Origin: Klebsiella sp. BIGb0407
GTDB taxonomy: Bacteria; Pseudomonadota; Gammaproteobacteria; Enterobacterales; Enterobacteriaceae
Assembly (NCBI RefSeq): GCF_024807845.1
Contig: NZ_JANUEQ010000003.1
Span: 372,001 to 436,000, forward strand
Length of the DNA stretch: 64,000 nucleotides
Reading direction: 5' to 3'
Shown: positions 12,178 to 25,453 of the stretch, in pieces
Position numbering within the stretch: position 1 is the stretch's first letter
How the letters are laid out: each line of letters opens with the position of its first letter
Translations under genes and position numbers: made by a program
The notes under the pieces: model-generated
What the model was told of the DNA's origin: nothing
What the model saw: only the letters and a program-made list of their open reading frames with translations
The model's database searches: none

Positions 12178-13239
12178 CTACGAAATACGGTTATTACCCT
12201 GATAAATTCGCGCATGCTGCAGACCCACAAACAGGCGCTCACCACGTTGCGGAGCCGTGCTATCACGAAGCACCAAGGTGATAGGTTCGTTATGCCAGCC
12301 CAGCGGCTGTACTACCAGCTGTGTGAAGTGGCCTCTGGGGCTTATCTCCAGTACCTGTACCGGTAGCGGTGAATCGAGGTTTGTCCGACGGCTGACATCC
12401 ACTTCCCATGGACGCAGGAACAGGTCTACTTCACCTTGATAATCCGGGGTGAAATCTAATGGCCAGCGATGGGCACCCACCTGGAAATGACTGGCGTGAA
12501 TAGTACCTGTGATCCGGTTTACCTCACCCAGAAACTCCAGTACAAAGCGTGTCTCTGGTTCGCGCCACACCACTTCAGGGGTATCTACCTGTTCAATATT
12601 ACCATTACTCATGACCACGACCCTGTCTGCCACTTCCATGGCCTCTTCCTGGTCATGGGTAACAAAGACGCTGGTAAAACGAAGTTCTTCATGAAGTTCA
12701 CGCAACCAGCGACGTAGCTCTTTACGTACCTGTGCATCCAGGGCACCAAAAGGTTCATCAAGCAGCAGAATTTGCGGCTCTACCGCAAGCGCACGCGCCA
12801 GGGCAACACGCTGCTTCTGTCCGCCAGAAAGCTGAGCTGGATATCGGTCCGCAAGATGAGATAGCTGAACCATTTCCAGTAATTTGGTCACTTTTTGTTT
12901 GATAGTTGCCGCTGAGGGACGTTCGCGACGCGGTAATACTGTCAAACCGAAAGCGATATTGTCGAATACCGACATATGGCGGAATAGAGCATAGTGCTGG
13001 AATACAAAGCCCACTTTACGCTCACGGGCATGGACCTGGCTTACATCGGTGCCATTAAAACGGATCTGCCCGCTGTTCTGGTGTTCAAGCCCGGCAATAA
13101 TACGTAATAAAGTGGTTTTACCTGAGCCAGACGGGCCCAGTAATGCCACCATTTGACCAGAAGGAATATCCAGCGAGATATCATTCAGTACCTGTGTTTT
13201 ACCAAATGACTTATTAATGCCGGCAATATCAATGCTCAT
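12178..13239 (-). CDS. cysA: Sulfate/thiosulfate ABC transporter ATP-binding protein CysA
   Basis: CysA is the ATPase that powers the CysTW permease. The Walker A motif is GPSGSGKTT (near 35), the signature is [15 protein letters not shown] (near 134), Walker B is [12 protein letters not shown], and the H-loop is [12 protein letters not shown]-terminal TOBE-like regulatory domain follows (about 240-353). At 353 residues it is about 12 shorter than E. coli CysA, lacking the last charged tail. Its start overlaps the end of cysW by 11 bp, so it is translationally coupled. Confidence 0.97.
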   Translation of the reverse strand: MSIDIAGINKSFGKTQVLNDISLDIPSGQMVALLGPSGSGKTTLLRIIAGLEHQNSGQIRFNGTDVSQVHARERKVGFVFQHYALFRHMSVFDNIAFGLTVLPRRERPSAATIKQKVTKLLEMVQLSHLADRYPAQLSGGQKQRVALARALAVEPQILLLDEPFGALDAQVRKELRRWLRELHEELRFTSVFVTHDQEEAMEVADRVVVMSNGNIEQVDTPEVVWREPETRFVLEFLGEVNRITGTIHASHFQVGAHRWPLDFTPDYQGEVDLFLRPWEVDVSRRTNLDSPLPVQVLEISPRGHFTQLVVQPLGWHNEPITLVLRDSTAPQRGERLFVGLQHARIYQGNNRIS

Positions 13240-14104
13240 GATTTTCCTCCTGCTTGAGGCGTTTTTCCTGGTTATTCAGACGCCACTGCAGCGCACTTTT
13301 TAAGAACAATGTCAAAATAGCCATCACGGTTAATAGGGCTGCCGCGGTAAATGCTCCGACAGTATTATAATCTTGCTGCAACAGTTCAATTTGGAGCGGT
13401 AGTGAGAAGGTTTCGCCTCGAATCGCACCTGATACCACCGAGACAGCACCAAATTCACCAATCGCACGGGCATTAGTCAGAACTACGCCGTATAACAGCG
13501 CCCAGCGAATATTAGGGAGCGTTACGCGGCGGAACATCTGCCAGCCTGACGCCCCGAGTAAAATCGCCGCCTCGTCTTCCTGGCTCCCCTGGCTAAGCAT
13601 GACCGGCACCAGCTCGCGCACCACAAAAGGACAGGTGACAAAAATAGTAACCAGAACCATACCCGGCCAGGCGAACATAATTTGTAAGTCGTAAGCTTCG
13701 AGGAAACCACTCAGCGGCCCGTTAGAGCCATAAAACAGTAAATACACCAGGCCTGCGACTACCGGAGATACCGCAAAAGGGATATCCAGCAAGGTTAATA
13801 GCAACTGACGTCCCGGGAAATCAAACCTTGTGACCAGCCAGGCGAGCAAAATACCAAAGACCAGGTTTACCGGCACCGTTATCAGGGCGATTAATACCGT
13901 TAACCAGATAGCATGGAGCATATCCGGGTTACTGATATTATTCAGAGCGGGCATTATCCCTTTCGAAAAGGCTTCGGAGAAAATAGAGATAACCGGTACC
14001 ACCAGAATCAGAAACGAGACCAGCATACCTATCGCAATCAGCGACCATTTCCCCCAGTTAATGCGCCCGGAGTTGTTATTTTTTACTGCCGATTGATGCG
14101 CCAT
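13229..14104 (-). CDS. cysW: Sulfate/thiosulfate ABC transporter permease CysW
   Basis: This is one of the two membrane permeases of the sulfate/thiosulfate importer. It has 291 residues and six hydrophobic segments. The EAA loop that contacts CysA is present around residues 185-205 ([28 protein letters not shown]). It overlaps the cysT stop by one base (TAATG) and cysA by 11 bp. The protein would sit in the inner membrane with CysT. Confidence 0.97.
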   Translation of the reverse strand: MAHQSAVKNNNSGRINWGKWSLIAIGMLVSFLILVVPVISIFSEAFSKGIMPALNNISNPDMLHAIWLTVLIALITVPVNLVFGILLAWLVTRFDFPGRQLLLTLLDIPFAVSPVVAGLVYLLFYGSNGPLSGFLEAYDLQIMFAWPGMVLVTIFVTCPFVVRELVPVMLSQGSQEDEAAILLGASGWQMFRRVTLPNIRWALLYGVVLTNARAIGEFGAVSVVSGAIRGETFSLPLQIELLQQDYNTVGAFTAAALLTVMAILTLFLKSALQWRLNNQEKRLKQEENHEH

Positions 14105-14937
14105 TAGTGACCTACCACGCGTCGACCAAAGCGACTCTGTATGGTGTTAACCGTGAACAACAGTAATAGCGAAGCGGCAAGAATAACCGAAGCAATCGCG
14201 CTGGCTGCCGGATAGTCAAATTCCTGTAAACGCACAAAAATCATCAAGGAGGTGACCTCTGTCTTCCAGGCAATATTCCCGGCGATAAAGATAACCGCCC
14301 CGAACTCACCCAGGCTACGCGTGAAGGATAACGCCACGCCCGCCATCAATGCCGGAGAGAGCTCAGGCATAATCACCCGGCAAAAGCTTTGCCAGCGTGT
14401 TGCACCGAGCGTTTCCGCCGCTTCTTCATATTCCGGGCCCAGTTCTTCCAGTACCGGCTGTACGGTACGCACCACAAATGGAATACTGGTAAATGCCATC
14501 GCCACGGCAATACCAAGCCAGGTATAGGTGACCTTAATATCAAACTGCGCCAGCCATTCACCGTACCAGCCATTGACTGAGAATAGCCCGGCGAGGGTTA
14601 AGCCTGCCACCGCGGTGGGCAGGGCAAAAGGAAAGTCCATCAGCGCATCAAGCAGACTGCGTCCGGGAAATTCATACCGGGTCAGTATCCAGGCCATCAG
14701 CAGACCAAACACGCCGTTAAAGACGGATGCCACCGCAGCTGAAATCAGGGTCACTTTATACGCCGCAACGACCTGCGGGTTAGTGATGACTTCCCAGTAC
14801 TGCGCTAATGTCATTTCAGACAACTGCATCACGAGCGCGCTTAACGGCAGCAATAATATTAAACAAACAAACAGTAAACTGGTGCCCAGGCTTAAAGTGA
14901 AGCCAGGAAGGACACGCTTTGAGGCCTGGGCAAACAT
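14104..14937 (-). CDS. cysT: Sulfate/thiosulfate ABC transporter permease CysT (CysU)
   Basis: This is the second permease of the importer, with 277 residues and six hydrophobic segments beginning at about residue 17. The EAA motif reads EEAAETLGATRWQSFCRVIMPEL (near 175-197). The start codon overlaps the cysP stop by one base. The gene is called cysU in E. coli. Paired with CysW, it forms the channel fed by periplasmic CysP. Confidence 0.97.
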   Translation of the reverse strand: MFAQASKRVLPGFTLSLGTSLLFVCLILLLPLSALVMQLSEMTLAQYWEVITNPQVVAAYKVTLISAAVASVFNGVFGLLMAWILTRYEFPGRSLLDALMDFPFALPTAVAGLTLAGLFSVNGWYGEWLAQFDIKVTYTWLGIAVAMAFTSIPFVVRTVQPVLEELGPEYEEAAETLGATRWQSFCRVIMPELSPALMAGVALSFTRSLGEFGAVIFIAGNIAWKTEVTSLMIFVRLQEFDYPAASAIASVILAASLLLLFTVNTIQSRFGRRVVGH

Positions 14938-15953
14938 TAACTACGCCCCGCTGCTAACAGTTTGTCCAGTTCACCGCCTGTCGCGAAGTGCGTTTTCATC
15001 ACTTCAGGCCAGCCACCAAACTGCTCTTCAACAGTAAACAGCTGAGTTTGTGGGAACTTATCTTTCAGTTTATCCATAACCTGTGGATTATTTACCCGGT
15101 AGTAATAGTCAGTGATGATTTCCTGAGCTTTCGGGCTATAGAGATACTCTAGGTACTCTTTAGCCGCTTTTTCAGTACCGTTTGATTTGGTATTTTTATC
15201 CACCCAGGCAACCGGGAATTCTGCCAGGACGTTAACTTCAGGTACAACAACTTCGTAGCCGTCTTTCTCGTACTGGTTACGAATGTTGTTCACTTCAGAT
15301 TCAAAGGAGATTAAAACATCACCCAGACCACGCTCCACAAAGCTGGTTGTTGCCCCGCGACCACCGGTATCAAAGACCTCAACGTTGCCTAAAAACTTCG
15401 TCATAAACTGCTCAGTTTTCGCTTTATCGCCGCCGTCAGCTTTATCTGCCGCACCCCATGCTGCCAGGTAGGTATAACGTGCATTACCTGAAGTTTTTGG
15501 GTTAGGGAAAATCAGTTTTACATCTGAACGCGCCAAATCATCCCAGCTTTTGATATTTTTAGGATTGCCTTTGCGCACCAGGAAAGCCATGGTGGAATAG
15601 AACGGCGAGCTGTTATTACCAAGACGACTTTGCCAGTCAGCCGGAATAAGCTTGCCTTTATCATGCAGAATTTGTACGTCGCTCACCTGGTTATAAGTCA
15701 CCACGTCAGCTTTTAAGCCTTGCAGAATAGCCAGTGCCTGTTTTGATGACCCGGCATGAGATTGTTTTATCGTCAGCTTATCGCCGTTATTTTCATCAGC
15801 CCACTGTTTTTCAAACGGTGGATTCAATGCTGAGAATAACTCACGAGACACATCGTAAGAGCTATTCAGTAACTCTGTCGCCTGAGCAGAGCCAGCAAGT
15901 ACTAAAGAAACTGCTAATGCGTTCCATACATTTTTAACTGCTGAGATTGCCAT
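14937..15953 (-). CDS. cysP: Periplasmic thiosulfate-binding protein CysP
   Basis: CysP captures thiosulfate (and sulfate) in the periplasm for CysTWA. The 338-residue precursor has a signal peptide, [25 protein letters not shown], with cleavage likely after AQA. The mature protein has the family motifs [22 protein letters not shown] (near 66), [10 protein letters not shown] and [17 protein letters not shown] (near 153). It is the first gene of the cysPTWA operon and is expected to be activated by CysB and N-acetylserine. Confidence 0.97.
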   Translation of the reverse strand: MAISAVKNVWNALAVSLVLAGSAQATELLNSSYDVSRELFSALNPPFEKQWADENNGDKLTIKQSHAGSSKQALAILQGLKADVVTYNQVSDVQILHDKGKLIPADWQSRLGNNSSPFYSTMAFLVRKGNPKNIKSWDDLARSDVKLIFPNPKTSGNARYTYLAAWGAADKADGGDKAKTEQFMTKFLGNVEVFDTGGRGATTSFVERGLGDVLISFESEVNNIRNQYEKDGYEVVVPEVNVLAEFPVAWVDKNTKSNGTEKAAKEYLEYLYSPKAQEIITDYYYRVNNPQVMDKLKDKFPQTQLFTVEEQFGGWPEVMKTHFATGGELDKLLAAGRS

Positions 15954-16080
15954 GCTTTGCCCTTACAAGTGGTGAAAGTAATGGTTAACTGGCGACCAGT
16001 TTATTTATAACGGACGTCAAAACTATAACGCTTTTATATACCGTTTAGCGATTTGCAATAAGAAACGAGAATAAGCAGAT
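15954..16080 (-). promoter_or_regulatory. Upstream region of the cysP operon
   Basis: This stretch before cysP is AT-rich, with TTATAGTTTTGACG and TTATAAATAAACTGG segments on the minus strand suitable for a CysB-activated promoter. Placement is inferred from the known regulation of the homologous operon; I did not identify a clear -35/-10 pair. Confidence 0.35.
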
Positions 16081-16081
16081 G

Positions 16082-16103
16082 TGGCGCGGTTTATACCGCG
16101 CCA
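16082..16103 (-). terminator. Hairpin after yfeX
   Basis: A perfect 9 bp stem (TGGCGCGGT / ACCGCGCCA) with a four-base loop sits 5 bp after the yfeX stop. There is no T-run on either side, so termination efficiency is uncertain. It insulates yfeX from the co-directional cysP promoter region. Confidence 0.5.
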
Positions 16104-16107
16104 GCAA

Positions 16108-17007
16108 TTAGATTTTTAGCAGGACATCAAGTGAAGGGGCGAAATAATAACCGCCAGTTACTGCTCTGGTGAAACGCAGCATGCCGTCATGCTTACCATC
16201 GGTATCACCAAACATACTCAGCAGCTGTTGCTCAATGTTGTGTAAACGCGCGCAATAGGCAATGAAATAGAGGCCATGTACACCACTGGCGGTGCCATAA
16301 GGCAGACTCTGACGCAGAATTTTTAAACCTTTGCCATCTTCTTTCAAATCAACCCGGCTTAAGTGTGAGGTGACAGGACGCTCGTCCGCCTCAATCTCTT
16401 CGTTCTCAATTTTAGTGCGACCAATCGCCATTTCCTGGTCATGGATACTCATGCGGTTGAGCTGACGCAAGTTATGTTCCCAGCGCTGCACCAGGACATA
16501 GCTACCCCCGTCATCAATGCCGCCCTGGATAATAGCGACTTTCCGGCGTTCTTCCTCACCCTGCGGGTTTTCAGTACCGTCGACAAAACCACTCAGGTCA
16601 CGCTCTTCAACCCAACGGAAACCGTGCGTTTCCTCTTCAATCTTCAGTGCACTGCCAAAAGCGTTTAATGCCGCCTGCGCTAAGGTGAAGTTCACATCAT
16701 GGCGCAGGGAAAGAATATGGATCATCACATCATGCTGTGTAGCAGGTGCCAGCCCGCGCCCTAATGGCGTGAAGTCTTTCAGCTCTTTGGCACTTTCGTT
16801 TCCACGCAGCTCACGCCATAACTTGTTTCCGAATGCCACCACGGCACCGAGCTGTGCATCAGGGAATTTCTGCTGGAGTTCGTCCAGAGCGGTAATAAAT
16901 TTAGTGCAGCCTGCGCGTAAGGCGGCAAAATCACCAGTGAAAGAGGCTTCTAACCAAATACCAGCACGACAATGTTCAGGCAGAATGCCACTTTGAGTCC
17001 GGGACAT
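16108..17007 (-). CDS. yfeX: Dye-decolorizing-type heme peroxidase YfeX
   Basis: This 299-residue cytoplasmic DyP-type peroxidase has the same length as E. coli YfeX and matches it throughout. The family GXXDG motif is GFVDGTENP (near 140, catalytic Asp), the proximal heme histidine lies in SHLSRVDL (near 215), and the arginine is in ILRQSLPYG (near 232). E. coli YfeX oxidises porphyrinogens and dyes with peroxide; a heme-deferrochelatase role has been disputed. In E. coli the neighbours are also yfeY/yfeZ/ypeA, all in this orientation. Confidence 0.95.
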   Translation of the reverse strand: MSRTQSGILPEHCRAGIWLEASFTGDFAALRAGCTKFITALDELQQKFPDAQLGAVVAFGNKLWRELRGNESAKELKDFTPLGRGLAPATQHDVMIHILSLRHDVNFTLAQAALNAFGSALKIEEETHGFRWVEERDLSGFVDGTENPQGEEERRKVAIIQGGIDDGGSYVLVQRWEHNLRQLNRMSIHDQEMAIGRTKIENEEIEADERPVTSHLSRVDLKEDGKGLKILRQSLPYGTASGVHGLYFIAYCARLHNIEQQLLSMFGDTDGKHDGMLRFTRAVTGGYYFAPSLDVLLKI

Positions 17008-17091
17008 AGAATCTCCTAAATAGTAGCCACGACAGCGGCCCTCAGATTGCTAATGATATGAAAATACGTGTTTTCCACGCTTTATGATTTA

Positions 17092-17146
17092 CCGTCACAC
17101 TTCAAGTTGCCTGGGCGTTGCAGGCAACTCGAGTTATTTAGGGTAT
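17092..17146. repeat. Short copy of the dispersed palindromic repeat (yfeY-yfeX)
   Basis: This copy has only the two family termini joined by a short palindrome: CCGTCACACTTCAAGTTGCC, then GCAGGCAACTCGAGTTATTTAGGGTAT. Longer copies carry 70-140 bp between the same ends. It lies about 85 bp upstream of the yfeX start, within the yfeY-yfeX gap. Confidence 0.75.
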
Positions 17147-17277
17147 AAATGGTATAACGACACTTGGGAGATATCATACCCAAGCGTCGTTATAGAGTCC
17201 GACCAATTTATGAGTTTTTAGGTTTAGCTGTATTGACCTGTAGCATGACTCATTACGAATGATTTTGAATATCCGGA

Positions 17278-17853
17278 TTATTGTTGCCAGATAATTTTAT
17301 ACAGTGTCCATTTTTTCAGTTGGTCATCTGATGGCAGCAGGCTTTCCGGTCCGCTCCATTCGCCCTTAAAGGCATAACTGATATGGGAGCTATCAGGTGC
17401 TTTGCAGACAACTAAATCAGAATCGTCCCCTCTGCCCTGCTCACAAACACCGAAAGCTTTATCGTATAAATCGCCGAACGGCGTGCCGAGTTTAACGCCC
17501 TTTTCGCTCTCAATACTCGGATCCATCACTTCGATACGACTGACTTTGCCATTGTTACCGTTAATGATAAGCAGCACCTGTTTATCTTTCAGGGCTTCAA
17601 AGTAAGAAACGATCTCCCCGTTAGCGGCTTTCATACCGTTACGCAGACGATAATTATCATCGAGTCCGTCACGGATGGCTTCTTCGTTCATTGGCGTAGT
17701 GGCATTAAGACCGGCTACTCCCTGCTCGCTCACGGTAGGCGACGAACCAAACCAGTTCCAGGGAAGTGCTGAAGACCACTGAACAGACGACATCGTTGAA
17801 CAGCCGGCTAAAATAAGTGGTAGCCCTAATATCATCAGGCGCAGAGATTTCAT
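17278..17853 (-). CDS. yfeY: Predicted outer-membrane lipoprotein YfeY (RpoE-regulated in E. coli)
   Basis: This 191-residue lipoprotein precursor has the signal MKSLRLMILGLPLILAG with lipobox LAGC, lipidated at C18. The residue after Cys is Ser, which favours outer-membrane sorting. The remainder matches E. coli YfeY (NPWNWFGSS-like segment, HISYAFKGEWSGPE, DQLKKWTLYKIIW). Function is unknown; E. coli yfeY is a sigma-E target. It is followed by the yfeY-yfeX gap with a repeat element. Confidence 0.9.
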   Translation of the reverse strand: MKSLRLMILGLPLILAGCSTMSSVQWSSALPWNWFGSSPTVSEQGVAGLNATTPMNEEAIRDGLDDNYRLRNGMKAANGEIVSYFEALKDKQVLLIINGNNGKVSRIEVMDPSIESEKGVKLGTPFGDLYDKAFGVCEQGRGDDSDLVVCKAPDSSHISYAFKGEWSGPESLLPSDDQLKKWTLYKIIWQQ

Positions 17854-17894
17854 GAGGGATCCTTTTTAAAAGAAGTTACGGCCTTTGGAGTACA

Positions 17895-18350
17895 TCAATG
17901 ATGAAAAGTGCCATTTGATTCATGATGCAAGGCGAAGTAATCACGCAGTCTGGGGTTCATCACCAGCCACCAGAGTGCCAGGATGTCCATAACCAGTAAC
18001 GCAATAGTGATGCCGCTAATGGTATCTTCAACCAGCGCGCTACACTGCCAGGCCAGCAGGAGTAGCTGGGTCAGGATTAATACCCCTCGTAGCATCCGCC
18101 ATAAACGAGGCCATAAGCGACGGCGACCACTGAGCAGGAAAGTCAGGGCAGCCGGAATACCGGGTAATAAACCGAGCCAGAAATAGTCGCTATCAGGGTA
18201 AAATCCTTTCAGGATAGCCTCGCCCTGCTCACGTGAAGCACCGGCAATAACCAGTAATACCCATGTGCGGGCCTGAAAAATTAAGATAGCCCACAGCAGA
18301 ACAGGTGCTTTCAGATACCCTTGTGAGTCATAATCATTATATGAGTACAT
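17895..18350 (-). CDS. yfeZ: Inner-membrane protein YfeZ (DUF2919)
   Basis: This 151-residue protein has four or five hydrophobic segments (about 15-35, 55-75, 83-105, 110-135) and belongs to the DUF2919/YfeZ family. The conserved start YDSQGYLKAPVLLWAILIFQARTWVLLVIAGASR is clear. No function is known. It lies between ypeA and yfeY with gaps of 13 and 41 bp, so the three probably form one transcript. Confidence 0.88.
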   Translation of the reverse strand: MYSYNDYDSQGYLKAPVLLWAILIFQARTWVLLVIAGASREQGEAILKGFYPDSDYFWLGLLPGIPAALTFLLSGRRRLWPRLWRMLRGVLILTQLLLLAWQCSALVEDTISGITIALLVMDILALWWLVMNPRLRDYFALHHESNGTFHH

Positions 18351-18363
18351 GTTCGGGTTTTAC

Positions 18364-18789
18364 TCAATACTCCTGGTCTTCAATCAATCGTTTTCCCAGT
18401 AAAATAGTATCCTGATGCTCATATTCAAGCTTTTCATACAAGCCAATCACCAGATCATTTTCTTCCCGGATACAAATATTTATCTTCGGGCAGCCGCGTG
18501 CTATCAGTTTTTTTTCCAACCGATTCAATAACGCATTCGCGATACCACGGCCACGATACTCCGGGTGTACTCCCAAGTAGTAGGCCGATCCGCGATGACC
18601 GTCATAGCCCCCCATCACAGAGCCAACCACTTCACCTGCCACTTCGGCAACCAGAAACAGGTCTGGAGAGTGTTGTAGCTTACGTTCAATATCCATTTCA
18701 GGATCATTCCAGGGACGTAATAAATCGCAACGTTCCCAAAGAGTAATCACTTCTTCGAAGTCTTCCTGGCGAAAAACACGAATTTCCAT
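18364..18789 (-). CDS. ypeA: GNAT-family acetyltransferase YpeA
   Basis: This 141-residue single-domain GCN5-related acetyltransferase has the acetyl-CoA P-loop motif [26 protein letters not shown] (near 75-100). It matches E. coli YpeA from [14 protein letters not shown] to the C-terminus LGKRLIED. I placed the start at this ATG; an upstream in-frame start adds four residues without support. The substrate is unknown. It is divergent from amiA. Confidence 0.92.
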   Translation of the reverse strand: MEIRVFRQEDFEEVITLWERCDLLRPWNDPEMDIERKLQHSPDLFLVAEVAGEVVGSVMGGYDGHRGSAYYLGVHPEYRGRGIANALLNRLEKKLIARGCPKINICIREENDLVIGLYEKLEYEHQDTILLGKRLIEDQEY

Positions 18790-18991
18790 GAGGGTAACCA
18801 CCTTGAGTCAGAAAAATCTAATTATGACGATAAGCGTCCTATAAACCAATATCTGCCACAAAACTGTTAAAAAAGTGGCATAATCAATAATTAGCTACTA
18901 AATGAAAGAAAAAACATTTACGGCGCAATAATTTGGTTTTATTACACTATAACCTGCTTTTTGAATCACATAAGATAACGACTTCATCCGT

Positions 18992-20771
<1,780 letters not shown>

Positions 20772-20778
20772 ACGCGGC

Positions 20779-23058
20779 TTACAATGGCTGTGTTTGTGCC
20801 TCAACCACAGCCAGTGCCACCATATTAACGATACGACGAACAGAAGCTATCGGCGTTAAGATATGCACCGGCTTCGCCACCCCCATCAGTACCGGCCCAA
20901 CCGTAACCCCCTCAGAACTGGACACGCGTAGCAAGTTATAGCTTATACGCGCCGCCTCAACGTCAGGCATAATCAGAATATTAGCCGAGCCTTTCAGCGG
21001 GCTATCCGGCATCCGTTCCAGACGGATACTTTCCACCAGCGCGGCATCTCCATGCATCTCGCCATCGATTTCCAGCCCCGGTGCACGCTTACGGACATTG
21101 TCCAGAGTCTGGCGCATTTTACAGGCGGCTTTCGAGTCAGAAGAGCCATAGTTAGAATGCGATAATAAGGCCACTTTCGGTTCAATACCGAATCGACGTA
21201 CCGTTTCGGCAGCCAGTAACGTGATTTCAGTGAGTTCCTCCACCGAAGGGTCATCATTGACATAAGTATCAGCAATAAAGGTATTTCCGCTCGGCAGCAA
21301 CAGTGCATTCATTGCCCCGGCCGCCCGCACATTGTCGCGATAGCCAAAGATTTTTTCGACGACCGCGAAATGTTCGTGATACTCACCGATGGTGCCACAA
21401 ATTAAAGCGTCAGCTTCACCGCGATGTACCATGATGGCACCAATGACCGTAGTATTACTGATCACCGCTCGCTGTGCCTGCTCCTGGGTAATACCGCGGC
21501 GTTTCATGATGTTGTAGTACTCTTTCCAGTACTCTTTAAAGCGTGGATCCGACTCATTATTGACTATTTCAAAATCAACACCCGGCTGAATTTGCAGGCC
21601 CAGTTTTTTTAGCCGCATCTCGATAACGCTGGGACGACCAATCAGAATCGGTTTCGCGAGTCCCAGACTGACCAGTTCCTGAGTGGCATGCAGGACCCGT
21701 ATTTCCTCCCCTTCACTCAGTACCACGCGTTTCGGCTCTTTACGTGCCTGGGAGAAAATAGGTTTCATAAACAGATTGGTTTTATAGACAAATTCCGTCA
21801 GCTTTTCTTTATAGGCTTCAAAGTCAGCAATGGGCCTGGTTGCGACGCCTGAGTCCATCGCCGCTTTAGCAACCGCCGGAGCAATTTTTACGATTAGCCT
21901 TGGGTCAAAGGGTTTCGGAATAATGTATTCGGGGCCGAAACTCAGCTCTTCTTCACCATAAGCAGAAGCCACTTCTTCACTTTGCTCAGCATGAGCCAGA
22001 GCGGCGATGGCATGCACCGCTGCCAGCTTCATCTGCTCATTAATGGCCGTCGCCCCGACGTCCAGCGCACCACGGAAAATAAACGGGAAGCACAGCACGT
22101 TGTTGACCTGGTTCGGGAAGTCAGAACGTCCGGTACAGATAATCGCATCGGGCCGCACTTCTTTAGCCAGCGGCGGTAATATCTCTGGTTCCGGGTTTGC
22201 CAGCGCCAGGATCAGCGGGGCTTTAGCCATTTTTTTGACCATATCCTGGGTCAGTACTCCCGGTCCGGAACAACCGAGGAAAATATCCGCACCTTCAATC
22301 ACATCATCAAGGGTACGCTTCCCGGTATCAGGCACCGCATAAGCCGCCTTAGTTTCTGCCATCGGCTCTTCGCGGCCCTGGTAAATCACGCCCTTAGAAT
22401 CACAGACAATAATATTGCGCTTCTGCAGTCCGAGCGCGACCAGTAAGTTCATACAGGCTATCGCGGATGCGCCCGCCCCGGAAACTACCAGTCTGACCTC
22501 CGCAATATGTTTATCCACCACGCGCAAGCCATTGAGTACTGCCGCAGTACAGATAATTGCGGTGCCGTGCTGGTCATCATGGAAGACCGGAATATTCATG
22601 CGTTCACGGAGTTTTTTTTCAATGTAAAAACATTCCGGCGCTTTAATATCTTCCAGGTTAATGCCACCAAAAGTCGGTTCCAGAGAGGCGATAATTTCAA
22701 TCAGTTTATCCGGATCCATTTCATCAATTTCAATATCAAAAACGTCAATATTGGCGAATTTCTTAAATAATACCCCTTTACCTTCCATCACCGGTTTTCC
22801 TGCCAGGGCACCAATATTACCCAGCCCCAGTACCGCAGTACCGTTAGAGATAACGCCAACCAGATTACCCCGGGCGGTATACTTATAAGACGCCAGAGGG
22901 TCTTTTTCGATTTCCAGACAAGGCGCAGCAACACCCGGAGAGTAAGCCAGAGCCAGGTCACGCTGAGTCGCTAAGGGTTTGGTAGGAGAAACTTGTATCT
23001 TGCCAGGAATGGGAAACTCATGAAAGTCGAGGGCACTTTGCTTCAATTGTTCATCCAT
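20779..23058 (-). CDS. maeB: NADP-dependent malic enzyme MaeB
   Basis: MaeB decarboxylates malate to pyruvate and generates NADPH. The 759 residues, as in E. coli, comprise a malic enzyme domain (about 1-430, with [24 protein letters not shown] and [16 protein letters not shown]) and a C-terminal phosphotransacetylase-like regulatory domain (about 430-759). It is convergent with hemF with only 7 bp between stops. The eut operon that separates these genes in E. coli is absent. Divergent from tktB. Confidence 0.97.
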   Translation of the reverse strand: MDEQLKQSALDFHEFPIPGKIQVSPTKPLATQRDLALAYSPGVAAPCLEIEKDPLASYKYTARGNLVGVISNGTAVLGLGNIGALAGKPVMEGKGVLFKKFANIDVFDIEIDEMDPDKLIEIIASLEPTFGGINLEDIKAPECFYIEKKLRERMNIPVFHDDQHGTAIICTAAVLNGLRVVDKHIAEVRLVVSGAGASAIACMNLLVALGLQKRNIIVCDSKGVIYQGREEPMAETKAAYAVPDTGKRTLDDVIEGADIFLGCSGPGVLTQDMVKKMAKAPLILALANPEPEILPPLAKEVRPDAIICTGRSDFPNQVNNVLCFPFIFRGALDVGATAINEQMKLAAVHAIAALAHAEQSEEVASAYGEEELSFGPEYIIPKPFDPRLIVKIAPAVAKAAMDSGVATRPIADFEAYKEKLTEFVYKTNLFMKPIFSQARKEPKRVVLSEGEEIRVLHATQELVSLGLAKPILIGRPSVIEMRLKKLGLQIQPGVDFEIVNNESDPRFKEYWKEYYNIMKRRGITQEQAQRAVISNTTVIGAIMVHRGEADALICGTIGEYHEHFAVVEKIFGYRDNVRAAGAMNALLLPSGNTFIADTYVNDDPSVEELTEITLLAAETVRRFGIEPKVALLSHSNYGSSDSKAACKMRQTLDNVRKRAPGLEIDGEMHGDAALVESIRLERMPDSPLKGSANILIMPDVEAARISYNLLRVSSSEGVTVGPVLMGVAKPVHILTPIASVRRIVNMVALAVVEAQTQPL

Positions 23059-23374
23059 CAGGTTATTCCTTGATAGCGGGGGGGATTAATGACTGCTTCA
23101 GTCAAACAGTATCCCTTGGCTCTGGTGGATAAACGGTGAGCTAGCCCAAACTATTGACATGCTGTGTGGTAAAATTATGTATTCCCAGCAGATTCCGCCA
23201 CCTCTTCTCTCATACACCGAAAAATAGCGACTCGCCGCAATACATATTCCAGATAAACGCTATGCTTACTAAGAGAAAATCCCGTCACTGATGGTCGCAC
23301 CGGCTGGTGCCGGCCAGGATTAAAGGTCTGAGTCAGTGAATTCAGACCGTATTTCACCCTTGCTGGAGGAAATC
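23059..23374 (+). promoter_or_regulatory. maeB-tktB divergent region with a candidate tktB promoter; talA absent
   Basis: No gene is visible in 316 bp. A candidate sigma-70 promoter toward tktB has TTGACA at 23154-23159 and TATGTA at 23176-23181 with 16 bp spacing, about 195 bp before the ATG. The tktB ribosome-binding site is CTGGAGGAAATC. The E. coli order here is maeB, talA, tktB; I found no recognisable remnant of talA in any frame. Confidence 0.4.
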
Positions 23375-25375
23375 ATGTCATCACGTAAAGATCTCGCGAA
23401 TGCTATTCGTGCCCTGAGTATGGACGCGGTAGAGAAAGCGAATTCAGGACATCCGGGCGCGCCAATGGGAATGGCGGATATTGCTGAAGTGCTGTGGAAT
23501 GAGTTTTTGATCCATAACCCGGGCAATCCACACTGGCACAATCGCGATCGCTTTGTACTCTCGAACGGTCATGCCTCGATGCTGCTCTACAGCTTGCTGC
23601 ATCTGACCGGCTATGAACTGACGATTGATGATTTAAAAAACTTCCGCCAGCTACATTCCAAAACGCCAGGACACCCGGAAGTGACCGATACTGAAGGGGT
23701 TGAAACTACCACCGGGCCACTTGGCCAGGGCATCGCTAATGCCGTAGGGATGGCAATAGCCGAACGCACCCTTGGGGCACAATTTAATCAGCCCGGACAT
23801 GACATTGTCGATCACCATACCTATGTTTTTATGGGGGATGGTTGTCTGATGGAGGGTATTTCACATGAAGCCTGTTCTCTTGCCGGGACTCTTGGCCTGG
23901 GTAAACTGATTGGTTTCTACGACCACAACAGTATTTCAATCGACGGTGATACCCATGGCTGGTTTACCGATGATACCGCCAAACGCTTTGAAGCCTATCA
24001 CTGGCACGTGGTGCATGAGATAGACGGACATAACCCACAAGCGATTAAACAAGCGATTATTGAAGCCCAGGCCGTCACCGATAAACCTTCGCTTATCATC
24101 TGCAAAACCATTATCGGCTTTGGTTCCCCGAATAAAGAAGGTACTGAAAAAGCCCACGGATCCCCATTGGGTGACGCAGAAATAGCGCTGGCGCGTAAAG
24201 AACTGGGCTGGAACTATCCACCTTTTGAAATTCCAGCCGACATCTATCGCGGCTGGGATGCTAAAGAGGCAGGAAACCAGGCAGAGACTCGCTGGAATAA
24301 ACAATTCGCTGACTATACGGCGGCTTATCCGGAACTGAGTGCCGAATTCACGCGTCGCCTTGGCGGTAAACTACCTGAAACCTGGCACGATGCGGCCCAA
24401 CAATATATTGAACAGCTACAGGCTAACCCTGCAAAAGTGGCAACCCGTAAAGCGTCACAAAATACCCTTGATGCCTTTGGCCCCCTGTTACCTGAATTTC
24501 TTGGCGGTTCAGCCGACCTGGCACCGAGTAACCTGACTATCTGGAAAGGCTCAAAATCGATTAAGGACGATCTGGCAGGAAACTATATTCACTATGGTGT
24601 GCGCGAATTCGGTATGACCGCGATTGGCAACGGGATTGCGCTGCATGGCGGTTTTATTCCTTATACCGCGACCTTCCTGATGTTCGTTGAATATGCCCGT
24701 AATGCCGCGCGTATGGCGGCGTTGATGAAAGCCCACCAAATTATGGTTTATACCCATGACTCGATAGGTCTGGGTGAAGACGGGCCAACCCACCAGCCGG
24801 TGGAGCAGCTTGCCAGCTTACGTCTGACACCTAATTTCAGCAGCTGGCGCCCTTGCGATCAGGTAGAAACCGCGGTGGCATGGAAAGCTGCGATTGAACG
24901 TCACGATGGCCCAACCGCCTTAATTCTCACCCGTCAGGGACTGGCACAGATGCCAAGAACACCCGAACAGTTAGCGGCGATTGCGCGTGGCGGTTATATT
25001 CTGAAAGACAGTCAGGGCACGCCGGATATCATTCTGATAGCTACCGGGTCTGAAGTCGAGATTACCGTCAATGCGGCAGAGCAGCTTACTCAGGAAGGAC
25101 ACAAGGTTCGCGTCGTCTCTCTGCCATCAACGGATGTATTTGATGCCCAGGATGAAGCCTATCGTGAGTCTGTCCTGCCGTCAGATATCAGCGCCCGCGT
25201 TGCCGTCGAGGCGGGGATTGCTGACTACTGGTATAAATACACCGGGCTGAAAGGAAAAATTGTCGGCATGACGACTTTTGGTGCCTCAGCGCCTGCAGAA
25301 CAGCTGTTCCCGCTGTATGGTTTCACGGTGGAAAACGTGGTTAAACAGGCGAAAATTGTTCTGAGTAAAAAATAG
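23375..25375 (+). CDS. tktB: Transketolase TktB
   Basis: This thiamine-diphosphate enzyme transfers two-carbon units in the non-oxidative pentose phosphate pathway. The ThDP motif is [34 protein letters not shown] (near 153-187), the transketolase signature is [14 protein letters not shown] near 21, and the active-site block is [25 protein letters not shown] near 468. It resembles E. coli TktB more than TktA, for example in [17 protein letters not shown] and the opening [17 protein letters not shown]. The start MSSRKDL follows a strong GGAGGA and gives 666 residues. Confidence 0.96.
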   Translation: MSSRKDLANAIRALSMDAVEKANSGHPGAPMGMADIAEVLWNEFLIHNPGNPHWHNRDRFVLSNGHASMLLYSLLHLTGYELTIDDLKNFRQLHSKTPGHPEVTDTEGVETTTGPLGQGIANAVGMAIAERTLGAQFNQPGHDIVDHHTYVFMGDGCLMEGISHEACSLAGTLGLGKLIGFYDHNSISIDGDTHGWFTDDTAKRFEAYHWHVVHEIDGHNPQAIKQAIIEAQAVTDKPSLIICKTIIGFGSPNKEGTEKAHGSPLGDAEIALARKELGWNYPPFEIPADIYRGWDAKEAGNQAETRWNKQFADYTAAYPELSAEFTRRLGGKLPETWHDAAQQYIEQLQANPAKVATRKASQNTLDAFGPLLPEFLGGSADLAPSNLTIWKGSKSIKDDLAGNYIHYGVREFGMTAIGNGIALHGGFIPYTATFLMFVEYARNAARMAALMKAHQIMVYTHDSIGLGEDGPTHQPVEQLASLRLTPNFSSWRPCDQVETAVAWKAAIERHDGPTALILTRQGLAQMPRTPEQLAAIARGGYILKDSQGTPDIILIATGSEVEITVNAAEQLTQEGHKVRVVSLPSTDVFDAQDEAYRESVLPSDISARVAVEAGIADYWYKYTGLKGKIVGMTTFGASAPAEQLFPLYGFTVENVVKQAKIVLSKK

Positions 25376-25418
25376 CGCTACGGCAGGTGGGGTAATACCC
25401 ACCTGTTGCCCTGCCCAT

Positions 25419-25445
25419 CCAAAGTATTCACGACTCATACTTTGG
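25419..25445. terminator. Hairpin between convergent tktB and nudK
   Basis: A 9 bp perfect stem (CCAAAGTAT / ATACTTTGG) with a nine-base loop lies 8 bp before the nudK stop. A second stem, CAGGTGGG / CCCACCTG around 25384-25405, lies closer to tktB. Neither has a clear T-run, but both sit where convergent transcripts should end. Confidence 0.5.
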
Positions 25446-25453
25446 GTGACAAC

